64,000 nucleotides of DNA from Catalinimonas niigatensis (lineage in GTDB: Bacteria; Bacteroidota; Bacteroidia; Cytophagales; Cyclobacteriaceae): NCBI RefSeq assembly GCF_030506285.1, contig NZ_CP119422.1:5567501-5631500 (forward strand). The letters run 5' to 3'. The position numbers and the translations under genes are program-made. Under the pieces are notes generated by a model. The model had not been told where the DNA came from and searched no databases. It saw only the letters and a list, made by a program, of their open reading frames with translations. How positions within the stretch are numbered: the stretch's first letter is position 1; each line of letters opens with the position of its first letter. Positions 27,463 to 34,905 of the stretch are shown here, piece by piece.

Positions 27463-29156
27463 GCAATATTGACTGGGTCATTTTACTGGGCACACTGAGT
27501 TTTATTGTAGGCTATGGCGTTTATAAAACGCGAGGAAGCAAAAACATAGAAGGCTACCTCAAAGGAGACAACAGCATGAAATGGTGGACGGTGGGCTTAT
27601 CTGTCATGGCTACCCAGGCCAGTGCCATTACCTTTCTTTCTACGCCTGGTCAGGCATTTGAAGATGGGATGCGCTTTGTACAGTTCTATTTTGGCCTGCC
27701 CATTGCCATGATCATCATTTCGGTAACTTTTATCCCAATCTATTATCGGCTTAAAGTATACACTGCATACGAATATCTGGAAAGCCGCTTTGACCTGAAG
27801 ACGCGCACACTGGCGGCCATACTTTTTCTTATACAAAGAGGGTTAGCTGCCGGTATTACCATTTATGCTCCGGCTATCATACTCTCTACCATACTCAACT
27901 GGAATCTCAATCTGACCATCATCGTCATTGGTACATTGGTCATTATTTATACAGTCAGTGGAGGAACCAAAGCCGTGAGCCAGACCCAAAAACAGCAAAT
28001 GGCTATTATGATGGGGGGAATGGTGATTGCTGCTTTTGTCATCATTGATATGCTACCTGAAGATGTCTCCTTTGGCAATGCGATGGATGTGGCAGGCCAT
28101 ATGGGGCGCTTGAATGTAGTAACTTTTGATCTTGATTTTTCTGACCGTTACAACGTCTGGTCAGGGATCACCGGAGGAATGTTTTTGGCACTCTCGTACT
28201 TCGGTACCGATCAGTCGCAGGTGCAGCGCTATCTGTCAAGCAAGTCAATTGCCCAAAGTCGTTTGGGGCTTTTGATGAACGGACTACTCAAAGTACCTAT
28301 GCAGTTTTTGATACTGTTTGTAGGGGTTTTAGTTTTTGTTTTCTACCAATTTTATCAGCCACCGGTTTTTTTTAATGATGCAGTGAGTCGGCAGGTGGCG
28401 CAAACCGAGTATGCCAACGAATGGCAGGCTCTGGAAGAAAAACACAGCCAGACATTTGAGAAAAAAAGAGAAGAAATCAATGCCTTCCTCCAGGCTTCTG
28501 AAGCAGGAGATGAAACGGAGCTGACGGCTATGAAAGAAGAGGTAAACCGGCTGAACGAAGAACAGATGCAGATTCAGGGAGAAGTGAAAGAGTTAGTAGG
28601 CAGGGCTATCCCGCTTGCCGAAACCAAAGATACAGACTATGTCTTCATCAGCTTTATCATGCAGCACTTTCCTACCGGATTGATCGGCCTGTTGCTGGCT
28701 GTTATCTTCTCAGCGGCCATGTCATCTACCGCCTCTGAACTCAATGCACTGGGCTCTACCAGTGTGGTAGATTTGTACAAAAGATCATTTAAGCAGGAGG
28801 CGTCTGACCAGCATTACCTCAATGCCTCCAGGTTTTTTACCTTACTATGGGGAGTGATTGCCATTGTATTTGCTACCTTTGCTTCGCTGGCAGATAACCT
28901 GATAGAGTTTGTCAATATCATTGGCTCTATCTTTTACGGCACGATCTTAGGGATTTTTCTAGTAGCTTTTTACATCAAGTATGTGAAGTCCAACGCCATT
29001 TTTATCGCAGCCTGCATTGCAGAAGCTACAGTACTCTATCTTTTCTTTACGACAGATATAGGTTTCCTATGGTTCAACGTGATTGGATGTGCCTTAGTAG
29101 TTGCCATTGCCATGCTGATTGAAATGTTCATGGGTAAGAATAAGGCTAAAAGTTGA
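27459..29156 (+). CDS. sodium:solute symporter family transporter
   Basis: 565 residues with at least 13 hydrophobic segments. SSS-family features include the N-terminal WWTVGLSVMATQASAITFLS (TM1-2 region), the loop SGGTKAVSQTQKQQ, and the later helix FSAAMSSTASELNALGSTSV. Between residues about 309 and 391 there is a long charged helical insert (QTEYANEWQALEEKHSQTFE, then AMKEEVNRLNEEQMQIQGEV) that separates two membrane helices and is not part of the usual compact loops. The substrate cannot be predicted; sugar-, acid- and amino-acid-transporting SSS members share these motifs. It forms a two-gene operon with the small membrane protein. Confidence 0.88.
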   Translation: MSNIDWVILLGTLSFIVGYGVYKTRGSKNIEGYLKGDNSMKWWTVGLSVMATQASAITFLSTPGQAFEDGMRFVQFYFGLPIAMIIISVTFIPIYYRLKVYTAYEYLESRFDLKTRTLAAILFLIQRGLAAGITIYAPAIILSTILNWNLNLTIIVIGTLVIIYTVSGGTKAVSQTQKQQMAIMMGGMVIAAFVIIDMLPEDVSFGNAMDVAGHMGRLNVVTFDLDFSDRYNVWSGITGGMFLALSYFGTDQSQVQRYLSSKSIAQSRLGLLMNGLLKVPMQFLILFVGVLVFVFYQFYQPPVFFNDAVSRQVAQTEYANEWQALEEKHSQTFEKKREEINAFLQASEAGDETELTAMKEEVNRLNEEQMQIQGEVKELVGRAIPLAETKDTDYVFISFIMQHFPTGLIGLLLAVIFSAAMSSTASELNALGSTSVVDLYKRSFKQEASDQHYLNASRFFTLLWGVIAIVFATFASLADNLIEFVNIIGSIFYGTILGIFLVAFYIKYVKSNAIFIAACIAEATVLYLFFTTDIGFLWFNVIGCALVVAIAMLIEMFMGKNKAKS

Positions 29157-29203
29157 AAGTTCACATTTTTGCCTACATCATGAACACTAAACTCCAAACG
29201 CTT

Positions 29204-30181
29204 TTAAAAAATGAGAAAAGAAATGATGGTCTCTGATAACCCAAACATGAGCAGTACCAAGAAATAAACACTGCTAAGAAGAAATAGCTTGATCAGTGTC
29301 TTGAACCATCCTTGTTGATAAACTTTTTTAAACGAAAATAAGGCATATAGCAGGATGAATATTTGAAGCATAAGAAACATCCATCCCCCACTTAGAGAAT
29401 CATTGAGATTAACCGCTATATTGATAAGCAGTATGAGGATTGTCAGAAAAAAAGCAAAAGCATGTAAGTGAATCCCATGAATCAAATGGTTGACATACAA
29501 GGTCTTGTGCCTGATGTAGAGCAATTTTAGAATCAGGGCAAAAACAGGTAACAAAAGAAACATCATCACTGGCATATTCTGCATGACATAGCCGGCAAAT
29601 ACATCCAGATCCTTTTGCGCTACCTTGCGCAGTTGTTTGAAAGCCAATTGGTTCAGGTAAGCCTCAGCGTCAAACTTAATTTCAGTAATGGTTTGAATAG
29701 AATCCAGCGCCTGCTGATCACTAAGCGTTTCATCTTCAAGGATCTGAGGTATCAGCTCCCAGCCACTGCCAATAATAGAATCTACAGGCTGTTGGACAGA
29801 GTCTACCTGTACCTCGATATCAACTTCCGGCGTATCATCCGTTTCATTCAATACGCTGAGGGAGTCTGTTACCCAAAGGGTACTCAAAAAGAAAAAGATT
29901 ACACTGATAATGAGGTATAAACGGAGTGGATTGACGTAACTCGCTCTTTTCCCTTCGCTGAAACGCAGCGTAAGGTAGCCTGGTTTGATCAAAAAGGGGA
30001 CAATGCTGCGAATGAATTTAGTATCTAAAGAGAAGTAGTTGAGAAAGAATTCTTTCACCAACATGCCAAATGACACATTATGGTCATTGTTCTCCTGTCC
30101 GCAGCGGGGACAGTAGTGGTAGAGTTCGTTGAGGGTCAGACCGCAATTCAGGCAACTCTTCGTTTTCCTACGGATTCTCAT
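29204..30181 (-). CDS. DUF3667 zinc-ribbon membrane protein
   Basis: 325 residues. The N-terminal zinc ribbon CLNCGLTLNELYHYCPRCGQ is followed by the DUF3667 signature FIRSIVPFLIKPGYLTLRF and SEGKRASYVNPLRLYLIIS. Four or five membrane helices fill the C-terminal half, with a charged, acidic extracytoplasmic loop between the first and second (about 115-180). The family is widespread in Bacteroidota and has no known function. It converges with the symporter gene. Confidence 0.9.
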   Translation of the reverse strand: MRIRRKTKSCLNCGLTLNELYHYCPRCGQENNDHNVSFGMLVKEFFLNYFSLDTKFIRSIVPFLIKPGYLTLRFSEGKRASYVNPLRLYLIISVIFFFLSTLWVTDSLSVLNETDDTPEVDIEVQVDSVQQPVDSIIGSGWELIPQILEDETLSDQQALDSIQTITEIKFDAEAYLNQLAFKQLRKVAQKDLDVFAGYVMQNMPVMMFLLLPVFALILKLLYIRHKTLYVNHLIHGIHLHAFAFFLTILILLINIAVNLNDSLSGGWMFLMLQIFILLYALFSFKKVYQQGWFKTLIKLFLLSSVYFLVLLMFGLSETIISFLIF

Positions 30182-30228
30182 GACATCTCATTCGCTTTTG
30201 TGTAGGCCACGGTCTGGTTTTTTTGATG

Positions 30229-30861
30229 TTATTCTTCCAGATCATCTACTTCTATAGTTTCCAGTATTTCTGCCAGATCATCAAAATCTTTGTAGCCCGG
30301 CTTGATTTCATCTCCTCCTTTGAGGGCAATCCCCTTGACAGGATACTTTTCTAAGATTTCCAGCACATTATCCTGCCTTAGCCCAAAACCCAGCAGGATG
30401 GGGTATTCGGTAGTCAGATGAAGTACCTCATCCAGCACACCGGCATGGGCTTCTTCCTGATTGTTTTCAATTAAGAAGAAGGCTACATCTCGCGCTGTTT
30501 GCTGAAGTACGTCTGCCAGTAAAGTACCTTCTGTTGTACTCAGATCAATTTTCAGGATGACAGGTATCTGAAGTGACCGCAAAGAAGGCAAATAAACCGG
30601 ATTAGTAATTTGCAAAAAATCAACTTTTGGGTATTGCTGCAGGATTTCTTTGATCTGTTCAGGCTCACTTTCATCAAATTCCGCAGCAAAGGTAACTCCC
30701 GACACCCACTCTGTGATGGCGGTGTATTTGTCAGGAGACAGGAAATTGGGATCTTCAGGTTCAAAGCTGAAGCCCAGAATGTCCACGATCATACCAGCAC
30801 AGTAGCGGGCATCACTCAAATTATTGATTCCACTGATTTTGACGAAAGTTTTTAAAGCCAT
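30229..30861 (-). CDS. TrpF-like (phosphoribosylanthranilate isomerase-like) protein, catalytic residues altered
   Basis: 210 residues with the (beta/alpha)8 pattern of TrpF: strand 1 FVKISGI, strand 2 VDILGFSFEPEDPNFLSP, strand 5 PVILKIDLS, strand 6 VAFFLIENN, strand 7 LLGFGLRQDNVLEIL, strand 8 GIALKGGDEIKPGYKDFDDL. In true TrpF the strand-1 Cys (KICGIT) and strand-6 Asp are the catalytic base and acid; here the Cys is Ser and the strand-6 position reads IEN. The phosphate-binding SSGVE segment is also replaced by LKGGDE. No other trp gene is nearby. It is probably a repurposed paralogue rather than the housekeeping isomerase. Confidence 0.65.
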   Translation of the reverse strand: MALKTFVKISGINNLSDARYCAGMIVDILGFSFEPEDPNFLSPDKYTAITEWVSGVTFAAEFDESEPEQIKEILQQYPKVDFLQITNPVYLPSLRSLQIPVILKIDLSTTEGTLLADVLQQTARDVAFFLIENNQEEAHAGVLDEVLHLTTEYPILLGFGLRQDNVLEILEKYPVKGIALKGGDEIKPGYKDFDDLAEILETIEVDDLEE

Positions 30862-30976
30862 AATAATTTTTTTGATTCAAATAAGAGAATTTATCAAACA
30901 ATAAACCTTTTTATATGGTTTTTCGTAATTAGATTGCAATTTTTAAAAGACTAGTATTATAAACAAATTTAATAGA

Positions 30977-31294
30977 ATGGCTGTAGAACTTATAGAAGAT
31001 TCAGAATTTCAGGAAAAGCTTGCCCATCAAAATAAAGTTATTGTAAAATATTATGCAGACTGGTGCGGAAGTTGCCGTCTGTTTAAGCCTAAATATAAGC
31101 GGTTATCAGAAGATGAGCGTTTTGCTGATATTGCATTTTTGGATGTGAACGCAGAAAAAAACCCTCTGGCCAGAAAAGCCGCTGGGGTGACCAATTTGCC
31201 TTTTTTTGCGGTATTTAAAAACGGTGAACTTCTGGATTCTGTAGCTTCCAGCAAAGAAGAGAGTGTGGTAGAACTCATTCAAAAGTTAAATTAG
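30977..31294 (+). CDS. thioredoxin-family protein (CGSC active site)
   Basis: 105 residues without signal peptide, therefore cytoplasmic. The active site is YADWCGSCRLFKPKY (C-G-S-C instead of the C-G-P-C of classical thioredoxin). The cis-Pro loop is GVTNLPFFAVFKNGELL. The C-G-S-C centre usually shifts redox potential relative to C-G-P-C. It is followed after 17 bp by a DUF6952-like gene, and both end at a strong terminator, so they form a two-gene operon. Confidence 0.9.
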   Translation: MAVELIEDSEFQEKLAHQNKVIVKYYADWCGSCRLFKPKYKRLSEDERFADIAFLDVNAEKNPLARKAAGVTNLPFFAVFKNGELLDSVASSKEESVVELIQKLN

Positions 31295-31311
31295 AAATTT
31301 GATTAGAGATT

Positions 31312-31554
31312 ATGAAAATACCTGTTGTCAAGAAGTTAGTAGAAAATCAATCCATGGAAGACCTGATCGCTGCTGAAGAGGCGCTGGTTGAGGACAAACC
31401 TTTGCCAATAGAAGTAGGAGGAGATGATGAAGGCGAAAAGTTAACCCATATTCTAGCAGCGATCTTTATCTTGGAAAGAATGAAAAGTGATGGGGTTGAT
31501 TTTAAATCTGCATTAAGAGAATATACACGTAGAGTAAGAGAATCCATTAGCTAA
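31312..31554 (+). CDS. DUF6952-like small protein paired with thioredoxin
   Basis: 80 residues, all-helical and acidic, with no signal or membrane segment. VKKLVENQSMEDLIAAEEAL and LPIEVGGDDEGEKLTHIL are strongly patterned and resemble a small conserved Bacteroidota family (DUF6952 from memory). The function is unknown. Tight linkage to the thioredoxin gene suggests a partner or redox client. Confidence 0.65.
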   Translation: MKIPVVKKLVENQSMEDLIAAEEALVEDKPLPIEVGGDDEGEKLTHILAAIFILERMKSDGVDFKSALREYTRRVRESIS

Positions 31555-31580
31555 GTATCGGATATTATATGATTTTGGAA

Positions 31581-31609
31581 AACGGGCTGGTAAGCCCGTT
31601 ATTTTTTTT
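31581..31609 (+). terminator. rho-independent terminator
   Basis: 8-bp stem AACGGGCT/AGCCCGTT with loop GGTA, followed by an eight-T run. It ends the thioredoxin/DUF6952-like operon. Confidence 0.92.
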
Positions 31610-31704
31610 GCCATTTCCTCACATTCAGACTAAATCCTTAAAATATTTCTTATAAAGTCAGGTTACTACTGTAAATTGGTCTTCATCATCAATCCGATAT
31701 TACC

Positions 31705-32433
31705 TTGCGAGAGTTATCTATCATAGCCATATTTGTCACGGCTTTTCTTTGTTTATGGTCCTGCGAAAGCGAGACAATTCCTCCCGAGTCCAGTCGCCTT
31801 GGGCTAGACTATTTTCCGTTGCAAGTGGGAAGATACGCTATTTATCAGGTTGAAAATGTTGAGTACAGTCTGGTGGCTGAACCTGATACACAGCGGTATC
31901 AACTCAGAGAAGTAGTTGCAGACTCTTTTCCCGGTCAGGGAGGAGAAGTGGTGTATCGCCTGGAAAGATTTTCACGTACAAATGAAGCTGAAACCTGGAA
32001 TCTGGATTCAGTCTGGACCGCCAGAAAAAGTAACCAGAGAGTGGTAGTAGTAGAAAATAATATTCCTCTGATCAAGATCGTTTTTCCTCTGGAATTGGGC
32101 TTACACTGGGATGCCAATGCACTCAACAGCCGTGAAGAGACACAATACGAACTAAGAAATACCAGCCAGACGTTACTAGATGAGATAGATAGTCCGCTGG
32201 ACAGTACTTTGTTGCAAGATATGTTAACCGTAATTCAGGCAGAAAGTCAGGATACCATCATTAGCAGAGTACAGGCATCTGAGAGCTATGTAGAAAATCT
32301 AGGGCTCTTTTATAAAAAATCCCTTAGATTGCAGTATTGTGCCAGTGATCCTGAATGTGTAGGTTTGGGCATACTGGAGTCGGGGCATATCTATCGCCAA
32401 ACATTAATAGCTTATGGCCATGAAAATAACTAG
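31705..32433 (+). CDS. unknown lipoprotein upstream of T9SS subtilase
   Basis: 242 residues. The start is TTG at 31705: an in-frame stop lies at 31672 and no ATG or GTG comes between, and this start gives a good lipoprotein signal (LSIIAIFVTAFLCLWSC). The mature part begins with RLGLDYFPLQVGRYAIYQVE, a pattern seen in small Bacteroidota lipoproteins, then continues as beta-rich sequence with two Cys near the C-terminus (YCASDPECVG). No enzyme motif is seen. The 3' end overlaps the following subtilase gene by 20 bp, so the two are coupled. Confidence 0.6.
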   Translation: MRELSIIAIFVTAFLCLWSCESETIPPESSRLGLDYFPLQVGRYAIYQVENVEYSLVAEPDTQRYQLREVVADSFPGQGGEVVYRLERFSRTNEAETWNLDSVWTARKSNQRVVVVENNIPLIKIVFPLELGLHWDANALNSREETQYELRNTSQTLLDEIDSPLDSTLLQDMLTVIQAESQDTIISRVQASESYVENLGLFYKKSLRLQYCASDPECVGLGILESGHIYRQTLIAYGHENN

Positions 32434-34108
32434 GCGGTCCGGTCGGAAAGCTCCTTGGAAATCCAGAGTATTCCCTCACATATTGTTTATTCTTTTTCTG
32501 CTTTCGGGTGGACAAGCACTCCTTGCCCAGGAAAGTCAATATGTTGTTTTTTTCACTGATAAAGACACGCTTGCCTATGATCTGGACCGTCCTGAAGAAT
32601 TTCTATCCTCACGAGCAATAGAGAGACGTAGCAGGCAAAATATTACACTTACTTATGCTGATATTCCGGTTAAGGAAGCTTATCTGAACCAACTCAGGTC
32701 TATGGGAGCAGAAGTGTACTATAAAACCCGCTGGCTGAATGGCGCATTGATAGAAGTGAGCCCTGAAGAACTGGAAAGTATCACAGCCCAGGATTTTGTC
32801 ATCGGTTCAGAATTGGTAAAGCCCAGAGGAAGAGGCTCTCGTAGAAAATCAGGATCATCTTTTGGAAGCACCAAAAGTGCCAGAGTCCAGCAGGAGCCGT
32901 TGGAACAATTGCTTAACATAGAGCAAAACGATATGCTGGGGATTGATGAAATGCATGAAGATGGTTTCAACGGAAGTGGATTACTGGTCGCCGTTTTTGA
33001 CGGCGGATTTCGTGGCGTAGATACTGTCTCTTATTTTCAGCATCTTTATGAAGATGGACGCATGCTCCCCGGCTATGATTTTGTAGGCAACAGTACGGAT
33101 GTTTATAATTATGGTCAGCATGGTACTGAAGCGCTTTCCTGTATCGGTGCTTATATTCCCAATGTGCTGGAGGCCGGAGCGTATGGTGCCGAATTCATGC
33201 TTTGCGTTACCGAAGAAACAAGTTCAGAATATAGGATAGAAGAATACAACTGGCTGTTTGCTGCCGAGTTTGCCGACAGTACGGGGGCTGATATCATCAG
33301 CACATCTCTGGGATACACCACCTTCAACGACTCAGCCATGGACTATAGCTATGAAGACCTGGATGGGCAGACTGCAGTCATTACCCGAGCGGTAGATGCA
33401 GCAACTGACAGGGGGATTATTTGTGTGATTAGTGCCGGAAACGAAGGCTCCGGCAGTTGGCGCTATGTTTCTCCTCCGGCCGATGCTCAGGATGTTCTGG
33501 CAGTAGGTGCAGTAAGTACCAATCGGGATAAGGTATCCTTCAGTTCTTATGGCCCCTCAGCTGACGGGCGGGTGAAGCCTGACGTTTCAGCTTTAGGTTT
33601 ACAGACCGTGGTGGTAGATGCTTCTGGAAACGTGACTACCTCCAATGGAACGTCATTTGCAGCTCCGCTGATCGCTGGGTTTGTGGCAGGAGTGTGGCAG
33701 GCTTTTCCAGATGCAACTAATCTTGAGATTATGGAAAAAGTGCGTCTTTCGGGAGATAAAGCAATTACTCCGAACAACGAAACTGGCTATGGCATACCTG
33801 ATTACGAGCGGCTGATGGAAAGCTACCTGACACCTATCAAAGACGTTGAGAAAAAACATGAATACAAAGTCTATCCCAATCCGGTAGAAGACAGCGATCT
33901 CATTATAGAACCTGTTCAAGGATATTTTGAAGGGAAAGTGCAAATTCATTTATATAGTCCGCAGGGTAGATTATTACTTGAAAAAGAAGTAGATCAATTC
34001 AAACGCAATTCCCTGACAGTAGAAATGGATGGCTTGGCAAAAGGAATTTATATCATGCACATCTTATCAGCTTCTACATCCGATACTTTGAAGATCGTGA
34101 AGTTTTGA
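32414..34108 (+). CDS. S8 subtilisin-like serine peptidase with T9SS C-terminal sorting domain
   Basis: 564 residues. A signal peptide lies after a basic start (HILFILFLLSGGQALLAQ). A propeptide-like region precedes the S8 domain, which has Asp in VAVFDGGFRGVD, His in YGQHGTEALSCIGAY, the oxyanion Asn in VISAGNEGSGSW and the nucleophile in SNGTSFAAPLIAGF. The C-terminal 80 residues are a type A sorting domain (YKVYPNPVEDSDLIIEP ... LAKGIYIMHILSASTSDTLK, then IVKF), so the enzyme should be secreted by the type IX system and anchored or released at the surface. All triad residues are present. It overlaps the upstream lipoprotein gene. Confidence 0.92.
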   Translation: MAMKITRRSGRKAPWKSRVFPHILFILFLLSGGQALLAQESQYVVFFTDKDTLAYDLDRPEEFLSSRAIERRSRQNITLTYADIPVKEAYLNQLRSMGAEVYYKTRWLNGALIEVSPEELESITAQDFVIGSELVKPRGRGSRRKSGSSFGSTKSARVQQEPLEQLLNIEQNDMLGIDEMHEDGFNGSGLLVAVFDGGFRGVDTVSYFQHLYEDGRMLPGYDFVGNSTDVYNYGQHGTEALSCIGAYIPNVLEAGAYGAEFMLCVTEETSSEYRIEEYNWLFAAEFADSTGADIISTSLGYTTFNDSAMDYSYEDLDGQTAVITRAVDAATDRGIICVISAGNEGSGSWRYVSPPADAQDVLAVGAVSTNRDKVSFSSYGPSADGRVKPDVSALGLQTVVVDASGNVTTSNGTSFAAPLIAGFVAGVWQAFPDATNLEIMEKVRLSGDKAITPNNETGYGIPDYERLMESYLTPIKDVEKKHEYKVYPNPVEDSDLIIEPVQGYFEGKVQIHLYSPQGRLLLEKEVDQFKRNSLTVEMDGLAKGIYIMHILSASTSDTLKIVKF

Positions 34109-34180
34109 TGGTCCTTCTGTTGCTGTCTGTTAGATTGCAGAACGGTGAATTTAAAACATACTGGAAAAAACCACTTAAAT

Positions 34181-34212
34181 TTTTTCAATCTGTATTATCC
34201 GGTATAGCTTTG
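34181..34212 (+). promoter_or_regulatory. likely Bacteroidota-type promoter of rpe
   Basis: TAGCTTTG at 34205-34212 fits the -7 consensus TANNTTTG. A T-run (TTTT at 34181-34184) lies 20 bp upstream, where the -33 TTTG box is expected. The ATG of rpe follows 17 bp downstream. Confidence 0.45.
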
Positions 34213-34229
34213 TGGCAAAGTAAGCGATC

Positions 34230-34904
34230 ATGAAAAATACTGTACTAGCCCCATCCGTGTTGGCAGCAGATTTTGCCAATCTTCAGAGAGATATAGACAT
34301 GCTGAATGCCAGCGAGGCCGATTGGATTCATGTGGATATCATGGATGGTATCTTTGTACCCAATATTTCTTTTGGAATACCGGTTTGCCAGGCCATTCAT
34401 AAGCATGCCAGAAAACCACTGGATGTACATCTAATGATCAAAAATCCTGATGATTATCTGGAAGCTTTTCGGAATGCCGGGGCGGATCGTCTGACTGTAC
34501 ATTACGAAACCGTAACCCATCTTCACAGTACGGTGAACAGGATTAAAGAACTGGGCTGCAAAGCGGGAGTTGCTTTAAATCCTCATACGCCGGTACATGT
34601 ACTGGAAGATATCATTCAGGAACTGGATCTGGTATTGATCATGTCAGTAAATCCGGGTTTTGGCGGACAAAAGTTTATTGAACATACTTTTACCAAAATC
34701 AACAAGCTTCAACAGTTGCTCAAGGCTACACAGTCTGATGTATGGGTAGAAATAGATGGTGGAGTAACAGACACCAATGCTGCTGCACTGACTAAAGCCG
34801 GTGCCAACGCTCTGGTAGCTGGTAGTTTTGTGTTTTCTTCAGAAGATCCGTTGCTGACCATCTCCCGCTTAAAAAAACTGACCGCCATCAAGTCAGAAAA
34901 TTAG
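34230..34904 (+). CDS. rpe: ribulose-phosphate 3-epimerase
   Basis: 224 residues, normal length. Motifs of the metal-dependent TIM-barrel epimerase are intact: APSVLAADFANL, VDIMDGIFVPNISFG (metal-binding Asp), PLDVHLMIKNP (metal-binding His), MSVNPGFGGQKF, and VEIDGGVTDTNA (Asp, then GGV phosphate loop). It interconverts ribulose-5-phosphate and xylulose-5-phosphate in the pentose phosphate pathway. It is followed after one base by the TonB-receptor gene, an unusual neighbour, and probably shares its transcript. Confidence 0.97.
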   Translation: MKNTVLAPSVLAADFANLQRDIDMLNASEADWIHVDIMDGIFVPNISFGIPVCQAIHKHARKPLDVHLMIKNPDDYLEAFRNAGADRLTVHYETVTHLHSTVNRIKELGCKAGVALNPHTPVHVLEDIIQELDLVLIMSVNPGFGGQKFIEHTFTKINKLQQLLKATQSDVWVEIDGGVTDTNAAALTKAGANALVAGSFVFSSEDPLLTISRLKKLTAIKSEN

Positions 34905-34905
34905 C

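Noticed and set aside
30229-30861. Part of a tryptophan operon
   Set aside because: No other trp gene nearby and catalytic residues are changed.
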